Below are positions 26,548 through 39,218 of a stretch of DNA of 64,000 nt, in pieces. The position numbers were made by a program, and so were the translations under genes. Source of the stretch: Kribbella sp. NBC_00382 (lineage in GTDB: Bacteria; Actinomycetota; Actinomycetes; Propionibacteriales; Kribbellaceae). Under the pieces are notes generated by a model that saw only the letters and a list, made by a program, of their open reading frames with translations, was not told where the DNA came from and made no database searches. The stretch's first letter is position 1; each line of letters starts with the position of its first letter. The stretch spans positions 1,550,001-1,614,000 of the forward strand of contig NZ_CP107954.1 in NCBI RefSeq assembly GCF_036067295.1. Direction: 5' to 3'.

Positions 26548-27828
26548 TCAGCTCAGTTTGAAGGACTGGGTGGCGCCGCCGTTGCAGGTCAGCTGGACCA
26601 GTTGGGTGCTGTCGGCGGTGGATCCGCCGGGGACGGTCAGGCACTTGCTGCTGAGGCGGCTGACGAAGTGGAAGTAGCCGCTGCCTTCCGAGACCGCCTG
26701 CCATTGCTGGTTGGTGCCGTTGCTGTAGGTCCACAATTGCAGGCCGGCGTTATCGGCTGCCGACACACCCGTCACGTCGATCACCTTGGTGGCGTCGCTG
26801 TGGTTGTTGACGCGGGTGAAGCCGCCCGAGGTCGGCTGGAACTGGAACTGCTGGGCCAGGGTGCCGTTGCAGGTGTACTGCTGGATGACGGTGCCGTTCG
26901 CGGTACCGGCCGCGCGGGCGTCGATGCACTTGCCGTTGCCCTTGTTGGCCGCGGTGTACCACGCGTTGGCGTCCGGCTGGTCGACCGGCGGGACGGTCGT
27001 ACCGCCGCCACCGAGCCACTTGATGGAGTCCATCAGGAACTGGTTCTGCGCCGGGCTGTCGAAGGTCGACGAGGTCCGGGTGTTGGTGTCGTAGTTCATC
27101 GCGTTGTGGCCGAAGTTGGCGTAGATCACCTTGTAGTTCTTGTTCGTCCACACGATCGGGTAGTAGCCACTCGTCCAGACCTGCGTCGTACCGACCGGGA
27201 AGCTGGACGGGTCGATCGACGCCAGTACCTGGATGTTCGGGTTGTTGCGCAGGTCGTTCTGCCAGCTGTACCACTCACTGACCGACGAGCGGAACGTCGC
27301 CGGGGTGTTCGCCAGCGCCGGGTGCGACCGGTTCTCGGCCTTCAGTGTGACGGCGGTCGGCAGCCACGTGTTGCTGACGAATCGGCCGGTGCCCAGCAGG
27401 GTGTTGTTGAACCACGGCCAGCCACCGCTGGAGTCGTTGTAGTTCGAGACGTGGAAGCCCAGGAAGCCACCACCGTTCTCGATGTAGCGCTGGAACCCGG
27501 TCCGCTGCGCGTCGCTGTGCGGCGAGTCGTCCAGGAACATCACCACCGCGGCCTGCGCGGTGGTCAGGGAGTTCAGCCGGTCCCAGTTGTTCGTCTGCTC
27601 GTAGGTGAAGCCGTTCTGAGCACCAAACTGCGGGAACCGGACCGCCGCCTCCTTCTCGAAGTCGATGTGCGCGGCGTCGAAGGTGCCGCTGTAGAACGCG
27701 AGCACCTTGAAGGTCGCGTCGGTCTTGTCGGGTGCGGCCACCCGGGCGAACGCGCTGGCTGAGGTCAGGCTCAGACAGGCGACCACCAGGAGGGCCAGTA
27801 GTCGGGCGATAGTGCTCTTGCGGACCAT
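26548..27828 (-). CDS. secreted ThuA-domain protein with ricin-type lectin domain
   Basis: A 426-residue secreted protein. A signal peptide (ARLLALLVVACLSLTSASAFA) precedes a ThuA-like domain (KVLAFYSGTFDAAHIDFE ... GGGFLGFHVSNYN ... VWTSGYYPIVWTNKNYKVIYANFGHNAMNYD). ThuA proteins have a glutamine amidotransferase-like fold and are tied to trehalose or other sugar use. A ricin B-type beta-trefoil follows (QQYTCNGTLAQQFQF, QLWTYSNGTNQQWQ, QLTCNGGATQSFKLS). It lies 31 bp from a GH3 glycosidase gene read in the same direction, so both probably act on plant or fungal polysaccharide. Confidence 0.9.
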   Translation of the reverse strand: MVRKSTIARLLALLVVACLSLTSASAFARVAAPDKTDATFKVLAFYSGTFDAAHIDFEKEAAVRFPQFGAQNGFTYEQTNNWDRLNSLTTAQAAVVMFLDDSPHSDAQRTGFQRYIENGGGFLGFHVSNYNDSSGGWPWFNNTLLGTGRFVSNTWLPTAVTLKAENRSHPALANTPATFRSSVSEWYSWQNDLRNNPNIQVLASIDPSSFPVGTTQVWTSGYYPIVWTNKNYKVIYANFGHNAMNYDTNTRTSSTFDSPAQNQFLMDSIKWLGGGGTTVPPVDQPDANAWYTAANKGNGKCIDARAAGTANGTVIQQYTCNGTLAQQFQFQPTSGGFTRVNNHSDATKVIDVTGVSAADNAGLQLWTYSNGTNQQWQAVSEGSGYFHFVSRLSSKCLTVPGGSTADSTQLVQLTCNGGATQSFKLS

Positions 27829-27858
27829 GTGCATGGGGGCGGGTCCTTCCGTGAATTA

Positions 27859-29715
27859 CTACTTCAATGGGCGATAACGAAGTCCGTATCCGAACGGAAA
27901 CAGCGGCGTCTGCCCGTCGCCGACGTTGATGGGTTGTTGCGCGGCGCTCTTCATCCACGTCACCGGCAGCTGCCCGGTCGGGTTGTAGTCGCCGAACAGG
28001 ACGTCAGCGACGCCCTGGCCTTCCGTACCCGGCAGCCAGGCGGCGATCAGCCCGGCCCAGTCGGGCAGCTGCGCTGCGATGTCGAGCGGCCGCCCGGAGA
28101 TCAGTACGACGACCACCGGTACGCCGGTTGCCTTCAAGCGGGCCAACACGTCCAGATCCGCCTGGTCGAGTCCCATGGCAGCCGGCCGGTCACCCTTGTC
28201 CTCGGCGTACGGGGTCTCGCCGATCACCGCGACCGCGACGTCGTACGAGTCGTCGACGCCCGTCGCATCCTTGCTGTAAGCAACGGTCGTCGACGGTGCC
28301 GCCGAGTGCCGGATCCCTTCCAGGATGGTGGTTCCGGGCGTGACCGGGCCGCTCGCGCCTTGCCAGCCGACGGTCCAGCCGCCGGCCTGGTTGCCGATGT
28401 CGTCGGCGTTCTTGCCGGCCACGAAGATCTTCTGGCCGGCCTTGGCGAGCGGGAGCACCCGGCCGGTGTTCTTCAGCAGTACCTGCGATTCGCGGACCGC
28501 CTGGCGGGCCAGGTCGCGGTGCTCCTTGCTGCCGATGGTGTCCAGGAAGCTGCGATCGGTCAGCGGGTGCTCGAACAGCCCGAGCTCGAACTTCTTGGTC
28601 AGGATCCGCCGGTTCGCGTCGTCGATCCGGGCCTGCGGAATCCGGCCGGCCAGTACTTCGGCGCGCAGCGTGTCGATGAACTGCTTCCACGCGAACGGCA
28701 CCATCACCATGTCCATGCCCGCGTTGATCGACGCGGTCACCTCGGCCGGCGTGAACCCGGCCTGGCCGTCGATCTTGTCGATCCCGTTGTAGTCCGAGAC
28801 GACGATGCCGTCGAAGCCCAGCTCGCCCTTCAGCACGTCGTTGATCAGGTAGCTGTTCGCGTGCATCTTGACCGAGTTGACGCTGCTGTAGGAGATCATC
28901 ACCGAGCCGACGCCACGACGGACGGCCTCCTTGAACGGCGGCAGGTGGATCGCGCGCAGCTCGGCCTCGCTGATGTTCGTCTCGCCCTGATCCTTGCCAC
29001 CGTCGGTACCGCCGTCGCCGACGTAGTGCTTGGCGGTCGCGAGCACCGAGCCCGGATCGGACAGGGACTTGCCCTGCATACCGTTGATGATCGGGGCCAT
29101 CGTCCGGGCGAGCATCGGCAGCTCACCGAACGACTCGTACGTCCGCCCCCACCGGTCGTTGCGCGCCACACACAGGCACGGCGCGAAGTTCCAGTCGATG
29201 CCGGTACCGGAGACCTCCTCGGCCGTCGCCCGGCCGATCTTCTCGGCGAGCACTCCGTCGCGGGTGGCGCCGAGGCCGATGTTGTGCGGGAAGATCGTCG
29301 CGCCCTTGACCCCGTTGTGCCCGTGCACCGCGTCGACCCCGTAGATCAACGGGATCCCGAGCGGCGACGACAACGCGGTCCGCTGGAACCCGTCGTACAT
29401 GTCGGCCCAGGTCTCCGGCGTGTTCGGCGTCGGCTGGGAGCTCCCGCCGGACAGCAACGACCCGAGCCGGTACGTCGCCACGTCCGCCGGATTGGTGATG
29501 CCCAGCCGCTCGGCCTGGATCATCTGGCCGAGCTTGTCGTCCAGCGTCATCCGCGCCATCAGGTCCTGCACCCGGACCTTCACCGGCTGGGTGGCGTCCT
29601 TGTAGGTGGGTACGGCGTCCGCAACCGGCGAGGCCGGCGCAGGCGCGGGAACAGCCAGGACGAGCGCTCCAGTGAGGAGGCCGACGAGGGCAGGCAACAG
29701 CTTCCGAGCGGGCAT
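27859..29715 (-). CDS. glycoside hydrolase family 3 (beta-glucosidase-like), secreted
   Basis: A 618-residue secreted GH3 enzyme. After a signal peptide come the N-terminal barrel with MTLDDKLGQMIQAERLG, KHYVGDGGTDGGKDQGETN and the nucleophile in DGIVVSDYNGID, and the (alpha/beta)6 C-terminal domain with RESQVLLKNTGRVLPL and VAGKNADDIGNQAGGWT. This is the two-domain arrangement of exo-beta-glucanases such as barley ExoI. It likely releases glucose from beta-glucans outside the cell. ATG at 29715 follows GAGGGGATC and opens the signal peptide; an earlier ATG at 29739 is less likely. Confidence 0.94.
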   Translation of the reverse strand: MPARKLLPALVGLLTGALVLAVPAPAPASPVADAVPTYKDATQPVKVRVQDLMARMTLDDKLGQMIQAERLGITNPADVATYRLGSLLSGGSSQPTPNTPETWADMYDGFQRTALSSPLGIPLIYGVDAVHGHNGVKGATIFPHNIGLGATRDGVLAEKIGRATAEEVSGTGIDWNFAPCLCVARNDRWGRTYESFGELPMLARTMAPIINGMQGKSLSDPGSVLATAKHYVGDGGTDGGKDQGETNISEAELRAIHLPPFKEAVRRGVGSVMISYSSVNSVKMHANSYLINDVLKGELGFDGIVVSDYNGIDKIDGQAGFTPAEVTASINAGMDMVMVPFAWKQFIDTLRAEVLAGRIPQARIDDANRRILTKKFELGLFEHPLTDRSFLDTIGSKEHRDLARQAVRESQVLLKNTGRVLPLAKAGQKIFVAGKNADDIGNQAGGWTVGWQGASGPVTPGTTILEGIRHSAAPSTTVAYSKDATGVDDSYDVAVAVIGETPYAEDKGDRPAAMGLDQADLDVLARLKATGVPVVVVLISGRPLDIAAQLPDWAGLIAAWLPGTEGQGVADVLFGDYNPTGQLPVTWMKSAAQQPINVGDGQTPLFPFGYGLRYRPLK

Positions 29716-29830
29716 TGGGCGGATCCCCTCAGCGAGCATGGTGTTACGTAGGGTTCAGAAATTCAGGGCTTAAATTAACCCACGGCCGAACCCTGGTAAA
29801 GACTTCGGCAAGCCTTTTCCGAAAAGATCT

Positions 29831-30682
29831 TCAGTTTTCCGCGCCGAGCAGCCGCTGGCTGCCGAGAACGGAGAGCAGTTCGAGCCGCTCGGCGCTCACA
29901 CTGCCCGGCTGCGCGGTGAAAACCAGCAACGTTTGCTGCTGCTCCAGGTCGTCGAGAAGCTGACAGTGCAGCTCCAGCTCGCCGACGCTCGGATGCAGGA
30001 ACCGCTTGACCCCCACATGCCTGATCCCGACCTCGTGCACGTCCCAGAGCCGGCGGAACTCCTCGCTGCCCTCCAGCAGAGCCCGCACGATGCTGCCGGC
30101 CTGCGACTTGTCTCCGTCGGTGGCATAGACGGACCTCAGCCCCGACACCATGACGCGGCTGTGGTTGGCGCGCGTCTCCTCCTCGGCGTACAGGTCCCGG
30201 CTGCCCTCGCTCAGGAACCATCGATGGGCAGCGCTTCGATCGAGTCCCTCGAAGTTCGTCAGGTCGCCCTCGAAGGCGATGTCGAGCGGCGTCTGCAGCA
30301 ACGTCTCGCCGAGCCGGTTCATCACCTGGGCAGGAGTGTCGCCGAGGCGGTCCATGATCCGCAGCAGGCCGGGGTTCACGTGGTTGCCGCCGCTGGTTCG
30401 TGGTGGCACGCCATGGCCCGCGAGCACGTAGAGGTGGTCGCGCTCGTCCAAGGTCAACCGGAGTGCGCGCGCTATCGCGGCCAGCATCTCGGTCGACGGT
30501 TGGGGGCCGCGGCCGCCTTCGAGCCGGCTGTAGTAGTCCGTGGACATCACGGCGAGCGCAGCGACCTCTTCGCGCCGCAGGCCCGGAGTACGGCGTCGGC
30601 GGCCGCGTGGCAGGCCGATGTCCTCTGGCTGCAACGCCTCGCGGCGCTTGCGCAGGAAGTCCGACAGTTCCCCGTAGTCCAT
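29831..30682 (-). CDS. XRE-family regulator with MmyB-like ligand-binding domain
   Basis: A 283-residue regulator with an N-terminal helix-turn-helix (LRREEVAALAVMSTDYYSRLEGGRG) and a large C-terminal MmyB-like domain (MDRLGDTPAQVMNRLGETLLQ ... YAEEETRANHSRVMVSGLRS). This family very often sits next to a short-chain dehydrogenase, as here, and regulates it. Its ligand is thought to be a small hydrophobic molecule but is not known. It is divergent from the SDR gene, with a 10-bp perfect inverted repeat between them. Confidence 0.93.
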   Translation of the reverse strand: MDYGELSDFLRKRREALQPEDIGLPRGRRRRTPGLRREEVAALAVMSTDYYSRLEGGRGPQPSTEMLAAIARALRLTLDERDHLYVLAGHGVPPRTSGGNHVNPGLLRIMDRLGDTPAQVMNRLGETLLQTPLDIAFEGDLTNFEGLDRSAAHRWFLSEGSRDLYAEEETRANHSRVMVSGLRSVYATDGDKSQAGSIVRALLEGSEEFRRLWDVHEVGIRHVGVKRFLHPSVGELELHCQLLDDLEQQQTLLVFTAQPGSVSAERLELLSVLGSQRLLGAEN

Positions 30683-30711
30683 GACTCCATTGTTCAGCAG
30701 CTGGGCGCGTT

Positions 30712-30736
30712 AGCCACTGCTTGTCGAGCAGTGGCT
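30712..30736. promoter_or_regulatory. inverted repeat between XRE regulator and SDR gene
   Basis: AGCCACTGCT (30712-30721) and AGCAGTGGCT (30727-30736) form perfect 10-bp arms around TGTCG. It lies between the divergent starts at 30682 and 30782 and is the best operator candidate for the XRE regulator. Confidence 0.5.
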
Positions 30737-30781
30737 GAACCGGGCCTGGTTGCCCGGCCTTCGAACCTGAAGGCTGGAGCC

Positions 30782-31528
30782 ATGAAAACCACAGGGAACA
30801 CGATCTTCATCACCGGCGGTACTTCGGGACTCGGGCTGGGCCTGGCGCTGCGCTGGCACGCCCTCGGCAACCACGTGATCATCGGCGGCCGCCGCAAGGA
30901 GCTGCTCGACCAGATCGCGACCCAGCACCCCGGCATCGACACGGTCGTCCTCGACGTCGACGACCCGGCCTCGATCCAGTCGGCGTACGACGAGGTCACC
31001 ACGCGCTACCCCGACCTGAACGCCCTGCTCACGATGTCCGGCATCATGCGGGCCGAGAACCTGCTCGACCCCGCGCACGTGGAGACGGCCGAGGCGATCA
31101 TCACCACCAACCTGCTCGGCACGATCCGTACCATCGCGACCTTCACACCGTTCCTGGTGACGAAGCCCGACGCGACGATCCTCACGGTGTCGTCGGGGCT
31201 GGCGTTCACCCCGCTCGCGCTGACGCCGGCGTACAACGCGACCAAGGCCGCCATCCACAGCTACAGCCAGAGCTTGCGACTGCAGCTGGCCGGCACCGGC
31301 GTACAGGTGATCGAGCTGATCCCGCCGGCGGTACAGACCACGCTGATGCCAGGTCAGGAGACCAGCGAGCACGCGATGCCGCTGGACGAGTACCTGACCG
31401 AGACGATGGACCTGCTCGCCGCGCAGCCCGACGCCGAGGAGATCACCGTCCAACGGGTCGGCTTCCTCCGCGACGCGGAACGCGAGAACCGGCTGCCCGA
31501 AGCGATCGCGGCCCTCAACAGCCACTGA
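30782..31528 (+). CDS. short-chain dehydrogenase/reductase (DltE-like)
   Basis: A 248-residue SDR with TGGTSGLGLGLAL (cofactor loop T-G-x3-G-x-G), a SG-motif TMSGIM in place of NNAG, and the catalytic S-x(n)-Y-x3-K set as VSSGLAFTPLALTPAYNATKAAIHS. The family is close to the DltE type of oxidoreductases. The ATG at 30782 is the first one preceding the cofactor loop. Control by the divergent XRE-MmyB regulator is inferred from position. Substrate unknown. Confidence 0.93.
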   Translation: MKTTGNTIFITGGTSGLGLGLALRWHALGNHVIIGGRRKELLDQIATQHPGIDTVVLDVDDPASIQSAYDEVTTRYPDLNALLTMSGIMRAENLLDPAHVETAEAIITTNLLGTIRTIATFTPFLVTKPDATILTVSSGLAFTPLALTPAYNATKAAIHSYSQSLRLQLAGTGVQVIELIPPAVQTTLMPGQETSEHAMPLDEYLTETMDLLAAQPDAEEITVQRVGFLRDAERENRLPEAIAALNSH

Positions 31529-31543
31529 CCTCGCGGCGCAGCA

Positions 31544-31843
31544 CTAGTCGGCCAGCGCTTGCTCGATCCGTTCGACCTTGGCGGTGAGCTGCCCTGTGAA
31601 CCCAGGCCGAATATCAGCCTTCAACACCAAACTGACCCGAGGCGACACAGCAGCAACAGCCTCCACAGCCTGCTTCACCACCGCCATCACCTCGTCCCAC
31701 TCCCCCTCGATGTTGGTGAACATCGCGTTGGTCTCGTTCGGCAGCCCGGAGGCGCGAACGACGCGGACCGCCTCAGCGACCGCCTCGCTCACGCCCCCGG
31801 TCTCGTCCCCACCGGCCGGGCTGATGCTGAATGCAACGATCAT
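31544..31843 (-). CDS. thiamine-binding (MTH1187/DUF77) family protein
   Basis: A 99-residue protein of the MTH1187/YkoF-type fold. The start [18 protein letters not shown], the [16 protein letters not shown] middle and the C-terminal [19 protein letters not shown] match the family. Members bind thiamine or an analogue in a ferredoxin-like tetramer. No thiamine transport gene is visible nearby; it lies 10 bp downstream of a multidrug MFS gene on the same strand, so it may be on that transcript. Confidence 0.85.
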   Translation of the reverse strand: MIVAFSISPAGGDETGGVSEAVAEAVRVVRASGLPNETNAMFTNIEGEWDEVMAVVKQAVEAVAAVSPRVSLVLKADIRPGFTGQLTAKVERIEQALAD

Positions 31844-31853
31844 GCAGCCCAGC

Positions 31854-35866
<4,013 letters not shown>

Positions 35867-35885
35867 CGCAGGGCAGTATTGCCTC

Positions 35886-36590
35886 ATGACTTCTGTCGCC
35901 ACGGACCTGGCCCCTACTGGTGTACTGCGCGCCTCGATCAACCTGGGCAATCCAGTGCTTGCCCAGGGCACCCCATCGGAGCCGACTGGAATCACGGTCG
36001 ACCTCGCCCGGGAGATCGCGGCGCGGCTCGGCGTGGAGGTGGAGTTCCTCTGCTTCGACGCGGCACGCAAGTCGTTCGAGGCGATGACGTCCGGTGCGGC
36101 TGACCTCTGCTTCCTCGCGATCGACCCGGCGCGGGAGGCAGAGGTCGCCTTCACGGCCCCGTACGTCGTGATCGAAGGCGTCTACGCCGTGCCGCAGGAC
36201 TCGCCGCTCACGACTGTGGCGTCGGTGGACAGCCCGGGAGTGCGGATCGGTGTGAAGCAGGGGTCCGCGTACGACCTGTACCTGACTCGCACCCTGCAGC
36301 ACGCGACGGTGGTCCGCGGCACCGAAGGTACGGATGCCTTCCGGGCGGAGTCGTTGGAAGCGGCCGCGGGCATTCGTCAGCCGATCACGGCCTTCGTCGC
36401 GGCGAATGACGATGTCCGGCTGATCGACGAGCGGTTCATGCAGATCCAGCAGGCGGTCGGGACGACGAAGGACCGGCAGCCGGAGACCGTTCAGTTTCTC
36501 AGCGAGTTGGTCGAGGAGTTGAAGGCGAGCGGGTTCGTGGCCGAGTCGCTCAAGCGGGCCGGTCAGTCGGACGCCACGGTCGCGCCCTAG
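35886..36590 (+). CDS. family 3 solute-binding protein-like protein without signal peptide
   Basis: A 234-residue protein of the periplasmic binding protein (SBP_bac_3) fold. GVLRASINLGNPVLAQ starts the first lobe, and TVDLAREIAARLGVEVEFL, a GAADLCFLAIDPAREAEVAFTAPYVVIEGVYAV segment (longer stretch, near residues 75-110) and VKQGSAYDLYLT follow. Unlike transport binding proteins, it has no signal peptide or lipobox, and no permease or ATPase gene is nearby. It may act as a cytoplasmic sensor or enzyme-like binding protein. Start at ATG 35886. Confidence 0.8.
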   Translation: MTSVATDLAPTGVLRASINLGNPVLAQGTPSEPTGITVDLAREIAARLGVEVEFLCFDAARKSFEAMTSGAADLCFLAIDPAREAEVAFTAPYVVIEGVYAVPQDSPLTTVASVDSPGVRIGVKQGSAYDLYLTRTLQHATVVRGTEGTDAFRAESLEAAAGIRQPITAFVAANDDVRLIDERFMQIQQAVGTTKDRQPETVQFLSELVEELKASGFVAESLKRAGQSDATVAP

Positions 36591-37035
36591 GGATCCACGC
36601 TGGGACAGCTTTGCAGTACTCGTCGTATTGCGAGGCGTAGCGCTGGCGGAGTACGGGTTCTTCGTACCAGCGCACGAAGGACGCCATCGTCGTCCAAGCT
36701 AGGGCCGCGTAGGCGAGCAGCCACGGGTCAAGGAAGAGCAGTGCCTGGGCCAGGATGATCGCCAGCACGCCGACGTACATGGGGTTGCGGACGAAGCGGA
36801 AGTCGCCGCCGATCACCAGGCGCTCGGTCGGTGCGATCGGCGCCGGGGTGCCGCGGCCTTCACGGACGAAGCGGATGAAGGCGCGCACCACGACGAGCAG
36901 GCCGGCGATGATCAACAGGGCTGCCGGCCAGAACCTCGGGTCGGCCCAGCCGCTGATCCACCACGGGATCACGCCGGCGACCACGCAGGGCGCCGCGAAG
37001 AAGAAGAGCGTGCTGCCGAGGGCTGCCTTAATCAT
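36550..37035 (-). CDS. isoprenylcysteine carboxyl methyltransferase-like membrane protein
   Basis: A 161-residue integral membrane protein with about four hydrophobic helices. The C-terminal signature GGDFRFVRNPMYVGVLAIILAQALLF and the RWYEEPVLRQRYASQYDEYCKAVPAWIPR end match the ICMT/PEMT family (R-N-P-M-Y-x-G and E-E-P-x-L ... Y-x-x-Y). Members methylate lipids or prenylated products with SAM. It overlaps the upstream MarR gene by 8 bp and its last ~40 bp overlap the 3' end of the rightward solute-binding-like gene. Confidence 0.86.
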   Translation of the reverse strand: MIKAALGSTLFFFAAPCVVAGVIPWWISGWADPRFWPAALLIIAGLLVVVRAFIRFVREGRGTPAPIAPTERLVIGGDFRFVRNPMYVGVLAIILAQALLFLDPWLLAYAALAWTTMASFVRWYEEPVLRQRYASQYDEYCKAVPAWIPRARPWRPTDRPA

Positions 37036-37507
37036 TGGCGAGCCGGGCGATGACGCGGTCGGAGAGGTTGCAGAAGGTTTCGAGCTCAGCCGGGGTGAGA
37101 TCGGCGAACCAGTCGGCGACGGCCGCGTAGTCGCCTGCGTCTCGTTCCTTCCAGAAGGACGCGCTGTGGTTTGTTGCTGAGAGCAACTTGCGGCGCCTGT
37201 CGGCCGGATCCGGCTCGACCTGCAGGAGATCCTTGCGGACCAAAGCGGCGACGATCTGGGCCACATTCTGGTGAGTACTGCCGAGAGCGGCCGCCGCTTC
37301 GGCCAGCGACGGGTTGCCGGCTGCCACGACGACGGTGATCAGCGCAGCCTGCTGAGTGGTCAGGCCGTCCTCGCGGAGCCGCTCGTCCATCGCGTAGCGC
37401 AGTCGTTGGGCCAGCGTGAGCGTGGTCCGGAACGCCCGGATGGACGGCTCCAGCGCCGACTCAGGGCCGATCCCCAGCAAGTCTTCGGTCTTGTCCCGCG
37501 GTGACAT
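37028..37507 (-). CDS. MarR family transcriptional regulator
   Basis: A 159-residue MarR regulator (helix-turn-helix TTQQAALITVVVAAGNPSLAEAAAALGSTHQNVAQIV near residues 48-84, wing DPADRRRK). It is followed by an ICMT-like gene with 8 bp overlap and is divergent from a glycosyltransferase gene. A near-perfect 20-bp palindrome spans its own start codon, which suggests autorepression and control of the divergent gene. ATG at 37507 is the start adjacent to this site. Confidence 0.9.
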   Translation of the reverse strand: MSPRDKTEDLLGIGPESALEPSIRAFRTTLTLAQRLRYAMDERLREDGLTTQQAALITVVVAAGNPSLAEAAAALGSTHQNVAQIVAALVRKDLLQVEPDPADRRRKLLSATNHSASFWKERDAGDYAAVADWFADLTPAELETFCNLSDRVIARLAND

Positions 37508-37525
37508 AGGCAATATATTACCTAT
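37506..37525. promoter_or_regulatory. MarR operator candidate over the marR/glycosyltransferase start region
   Basis: ATAGGCAATATATTACCTAT is a 20-bp palindrome with one mismatched pair, covering the first bases of the leftward MarR gene and lying 23 bp before the rightward GTG at 37548. Confidence 0.6.
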
Positions 37526-37547
37526 CATCGTCGGAGGGGGCAAGATC

Positions 37548-38726
37548 GTGATCTGCTTACTGCCACACTGCGCCTACCTGTCCGAGACCTCGCGGATGCT
37601 CGAGCTCCACCGCGCCCTGACCGAGCTCGGCCTGCCGGTCCGCGTCGCCACCCATGGCGGTCCGCACGAGCGGCTGTTGGCCGGCATCGCGTACGACGTA
37701 CTGGGGCCTGGCCTTTCGCCGGCGCGGGCTGCGCGGTTCGTCGGTTCGGCCATCGGGCTGGGCGATCCGGGGCAGAGCATGTACGACGATGAGGAGATCC
37801 GTTCGTATGTGCAGGCGGAGGCGGAGTACTTCCGCGCTCATGGCGTCACCGTGGCGGTCACTGGCTTCACACTGACCGCATTGCTGTCGTCGCGGCTGGC
37901 CAAAGTACGGGTGGTGACCGAGCATGCGGGGAGTTTCGTGCCGCCGGTCTTCGAGCGGTTTCTCCCGCCGGATCGGAAGCCCGGGCGGATGGACGCCTAT
38001 TGCTCGGGCTTCAACCGGGTCGCCGATTCCCTTGGTACAGAAGGGATTCCCAGCCTTGCGGCGTTGCTTTTGGGTGATCTCTCGCTGGTACCGGAGGTCG
38101 CCGAGGTCTTGGGTGTCTCCGCTCTTGAGCTGGCCGCGTGGAATCCGGACGGTGATCCCGGCTATCGGGCGGGCTCGCGACTCAAAGCCGTCGGCCCCCT
38201 CTTCGCGCACCTCGACCTTCCGCTCCCCGATCGGGTCCAGAAGTTCCTCAACCGGCCCGGTCCGACCATCTACCTCGCCATGACATCGACCCCAGCCGCC
38301 CAGATCCGCGCCGCCATCGCCTCGCTCAGCACCCTCGATACCCGCATCCTGGTCGCGGGGACCATCCACGATCTGTCCGACCTGGCGACCGACCGCATCC
38401 TGATCGAAGGCACTCTCCCCAGCCATCTCGTCATGCCCCAGGTCGACCTCGCCATCACCACCGCCGGCCAAGGCAGCGTGCAGACCGCGATGGCCAGCGG
38501 CACACCCCTCCTCGGCATCCCCCTGCATCCCGAGCAGGACCTCAACATCGCCTTGGTCGAGCAGCTCGGCGCTGCACTGAAAGCTTCGGCCGACAATCTC
38601 GTCGCCCAGGCAACGCAGATGCTCGACAACAGGTCTTTCGGGGCTGCGGCAGAACGCATCCAGAAGCTCTACGCCGCCGTCGACGGACCAGCCGAGGCCG
38701 CCGGGATCATCGCCTCCGTGAGCTGA
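37548..38726 (+). CDS. glycosyltransferase family 1 (MGT-like)
   Basis: A 392-residue GT-B protein. The N-terminal lobe starts VICLLPHCAYLSETSRMLELHRALTELGLPV, with H-A-G and G-S-R-L-K segments in the middle; the C-terminal lobe has VMPQVDLAITTAGQGSVQTAMASGTPLLGIPLHPEQDLN (near residues 313-351), the UDP-sugar acceptor loop of macrolide glycosyltransferases. The GTG at 37548 has an excellent ribosome site (GGAGGGGG, 7 bp upstream). Its acceptor is unknown; control by the divergent MarR regulator is likely. Confidence 0.86.
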   Translation: MICLLPHCAYLSETSRMLELHRALTELGLPVRVATHGGPHERLLAGIAYDVLGPGLSPARAARFVGSAIGLGDPGQSMYDDEEIRSYVQAEAEYFRAHGVTVAVTGFTLTALLSSRLAKVRVVTEHAGSFVPPVFERFLPPDRKPGRMDAYCSGFNRVADSLGTEGIPSLAALLLGDLSLVPEVAEVLGVSALELAAWNPDGDPGYRAGSRLKAVGPLFAHLDLPLPDRVQKFLNRPGPTIYLAMTSTPAAQIRAAIASLSTLDTRILVAGTIHDLSDLATDRILIEGTLPSHLVMPQVDLAITTAGQGSVQTAMASGTPLLGIPLHPEQDLNIALVEQLGAALKASADNLVAQATQMLDNRSFGAAAERIQKLYAAVDGPAEAAGIIASVS

Positions 38727-38741
38727 CTCACCCGCTCTGGA

Positions 38742-38764
38742 TATACATAGCATTCCTATGTATA
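38742..38764. promoter_or_regulatory. palindrome upstream of second MarR gene
   Basis: TATACATAG (38742-38750) and CTATGTATA (38756-38764) are perfect 9-bp arms separated by 5 bp, ending 10 bp before the MarR GTG start. It overlaps the expected promoter and probably serves autorepression. Confidence 0.65.
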
Positions 38765-38774
38765 GTCGTCTTAC

Positions 38775-39218
38775 GTGATCGCTTCGACAGATCTTTCTCA
38801 GCTCGGGGTCGACGTCGTCGTCGCCTCGGCGCGGTTGACCCGGCTCGCCAGCCGGGATGTGAGCGCGTTGCCGCATGCGGCGATGCGACTGATGGGCCGG
38901 CTCGACGAGCTCGGGCCGACCCGGATCAGCGAGCTCGCCAAGGCGGACCGGTGTTCGCAGCCGACGATGTCCAACCTGGTCCAGCGCCAGGAGGAGAACG
39001 GCTTCGTACTCCGTGAGCCCGATCCCGCCGATTCCCGGGCCAGCCTGATCAGCCTCACCCCGGCCGGCCGCGACGAACTCGAGCGCGCCCGGCACGAAGC
39101 GGGCGAGGCCATCGCCGCGCGACTCCAACTCCTGTCGCCGGAAGACATCGAAACCCTGCAGGCCGCGGTCACGGTCATCCACCGAATTCTCAAGCCCTTG
39201 GAGGAGAGCAACCGGTGA
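38775..39218 (+). CDS. MarR family transcriptional regulator
   Basis: A 147-residue MarR regulator. The recognition region RISELAKADRCSQPTMSNLVQRQEENGFV and wing REPDPADSRASLISLTPAGRDEL are typical. The start is GTG at 38775, 10 bp after a 9+9 bp palindrome. Its stop overlaps the start of the MFS transporter gene (GTGA), so it is the regulator of that pump operon. Confidence 0.9.
   Translation: MIASTDLSQLGVDVVVASARLTRLASRDVSALPHAAMRLMGRLDELGPTRISELAKADRCSQPTMSNLVQRQEENGFVLREPDPADSRASLISLTPAGRDELERARHEAGEAIAARLQLLSPEDIETLQAAVTVIHRILKPLEESNR

Noticed and set aside
37557..39182. Minus-strand open frame of about 540 codons
   Set aside because: Antisense to the glycosyltransferase and second MarR gene, both of which have clear motifs and ribosome sites.
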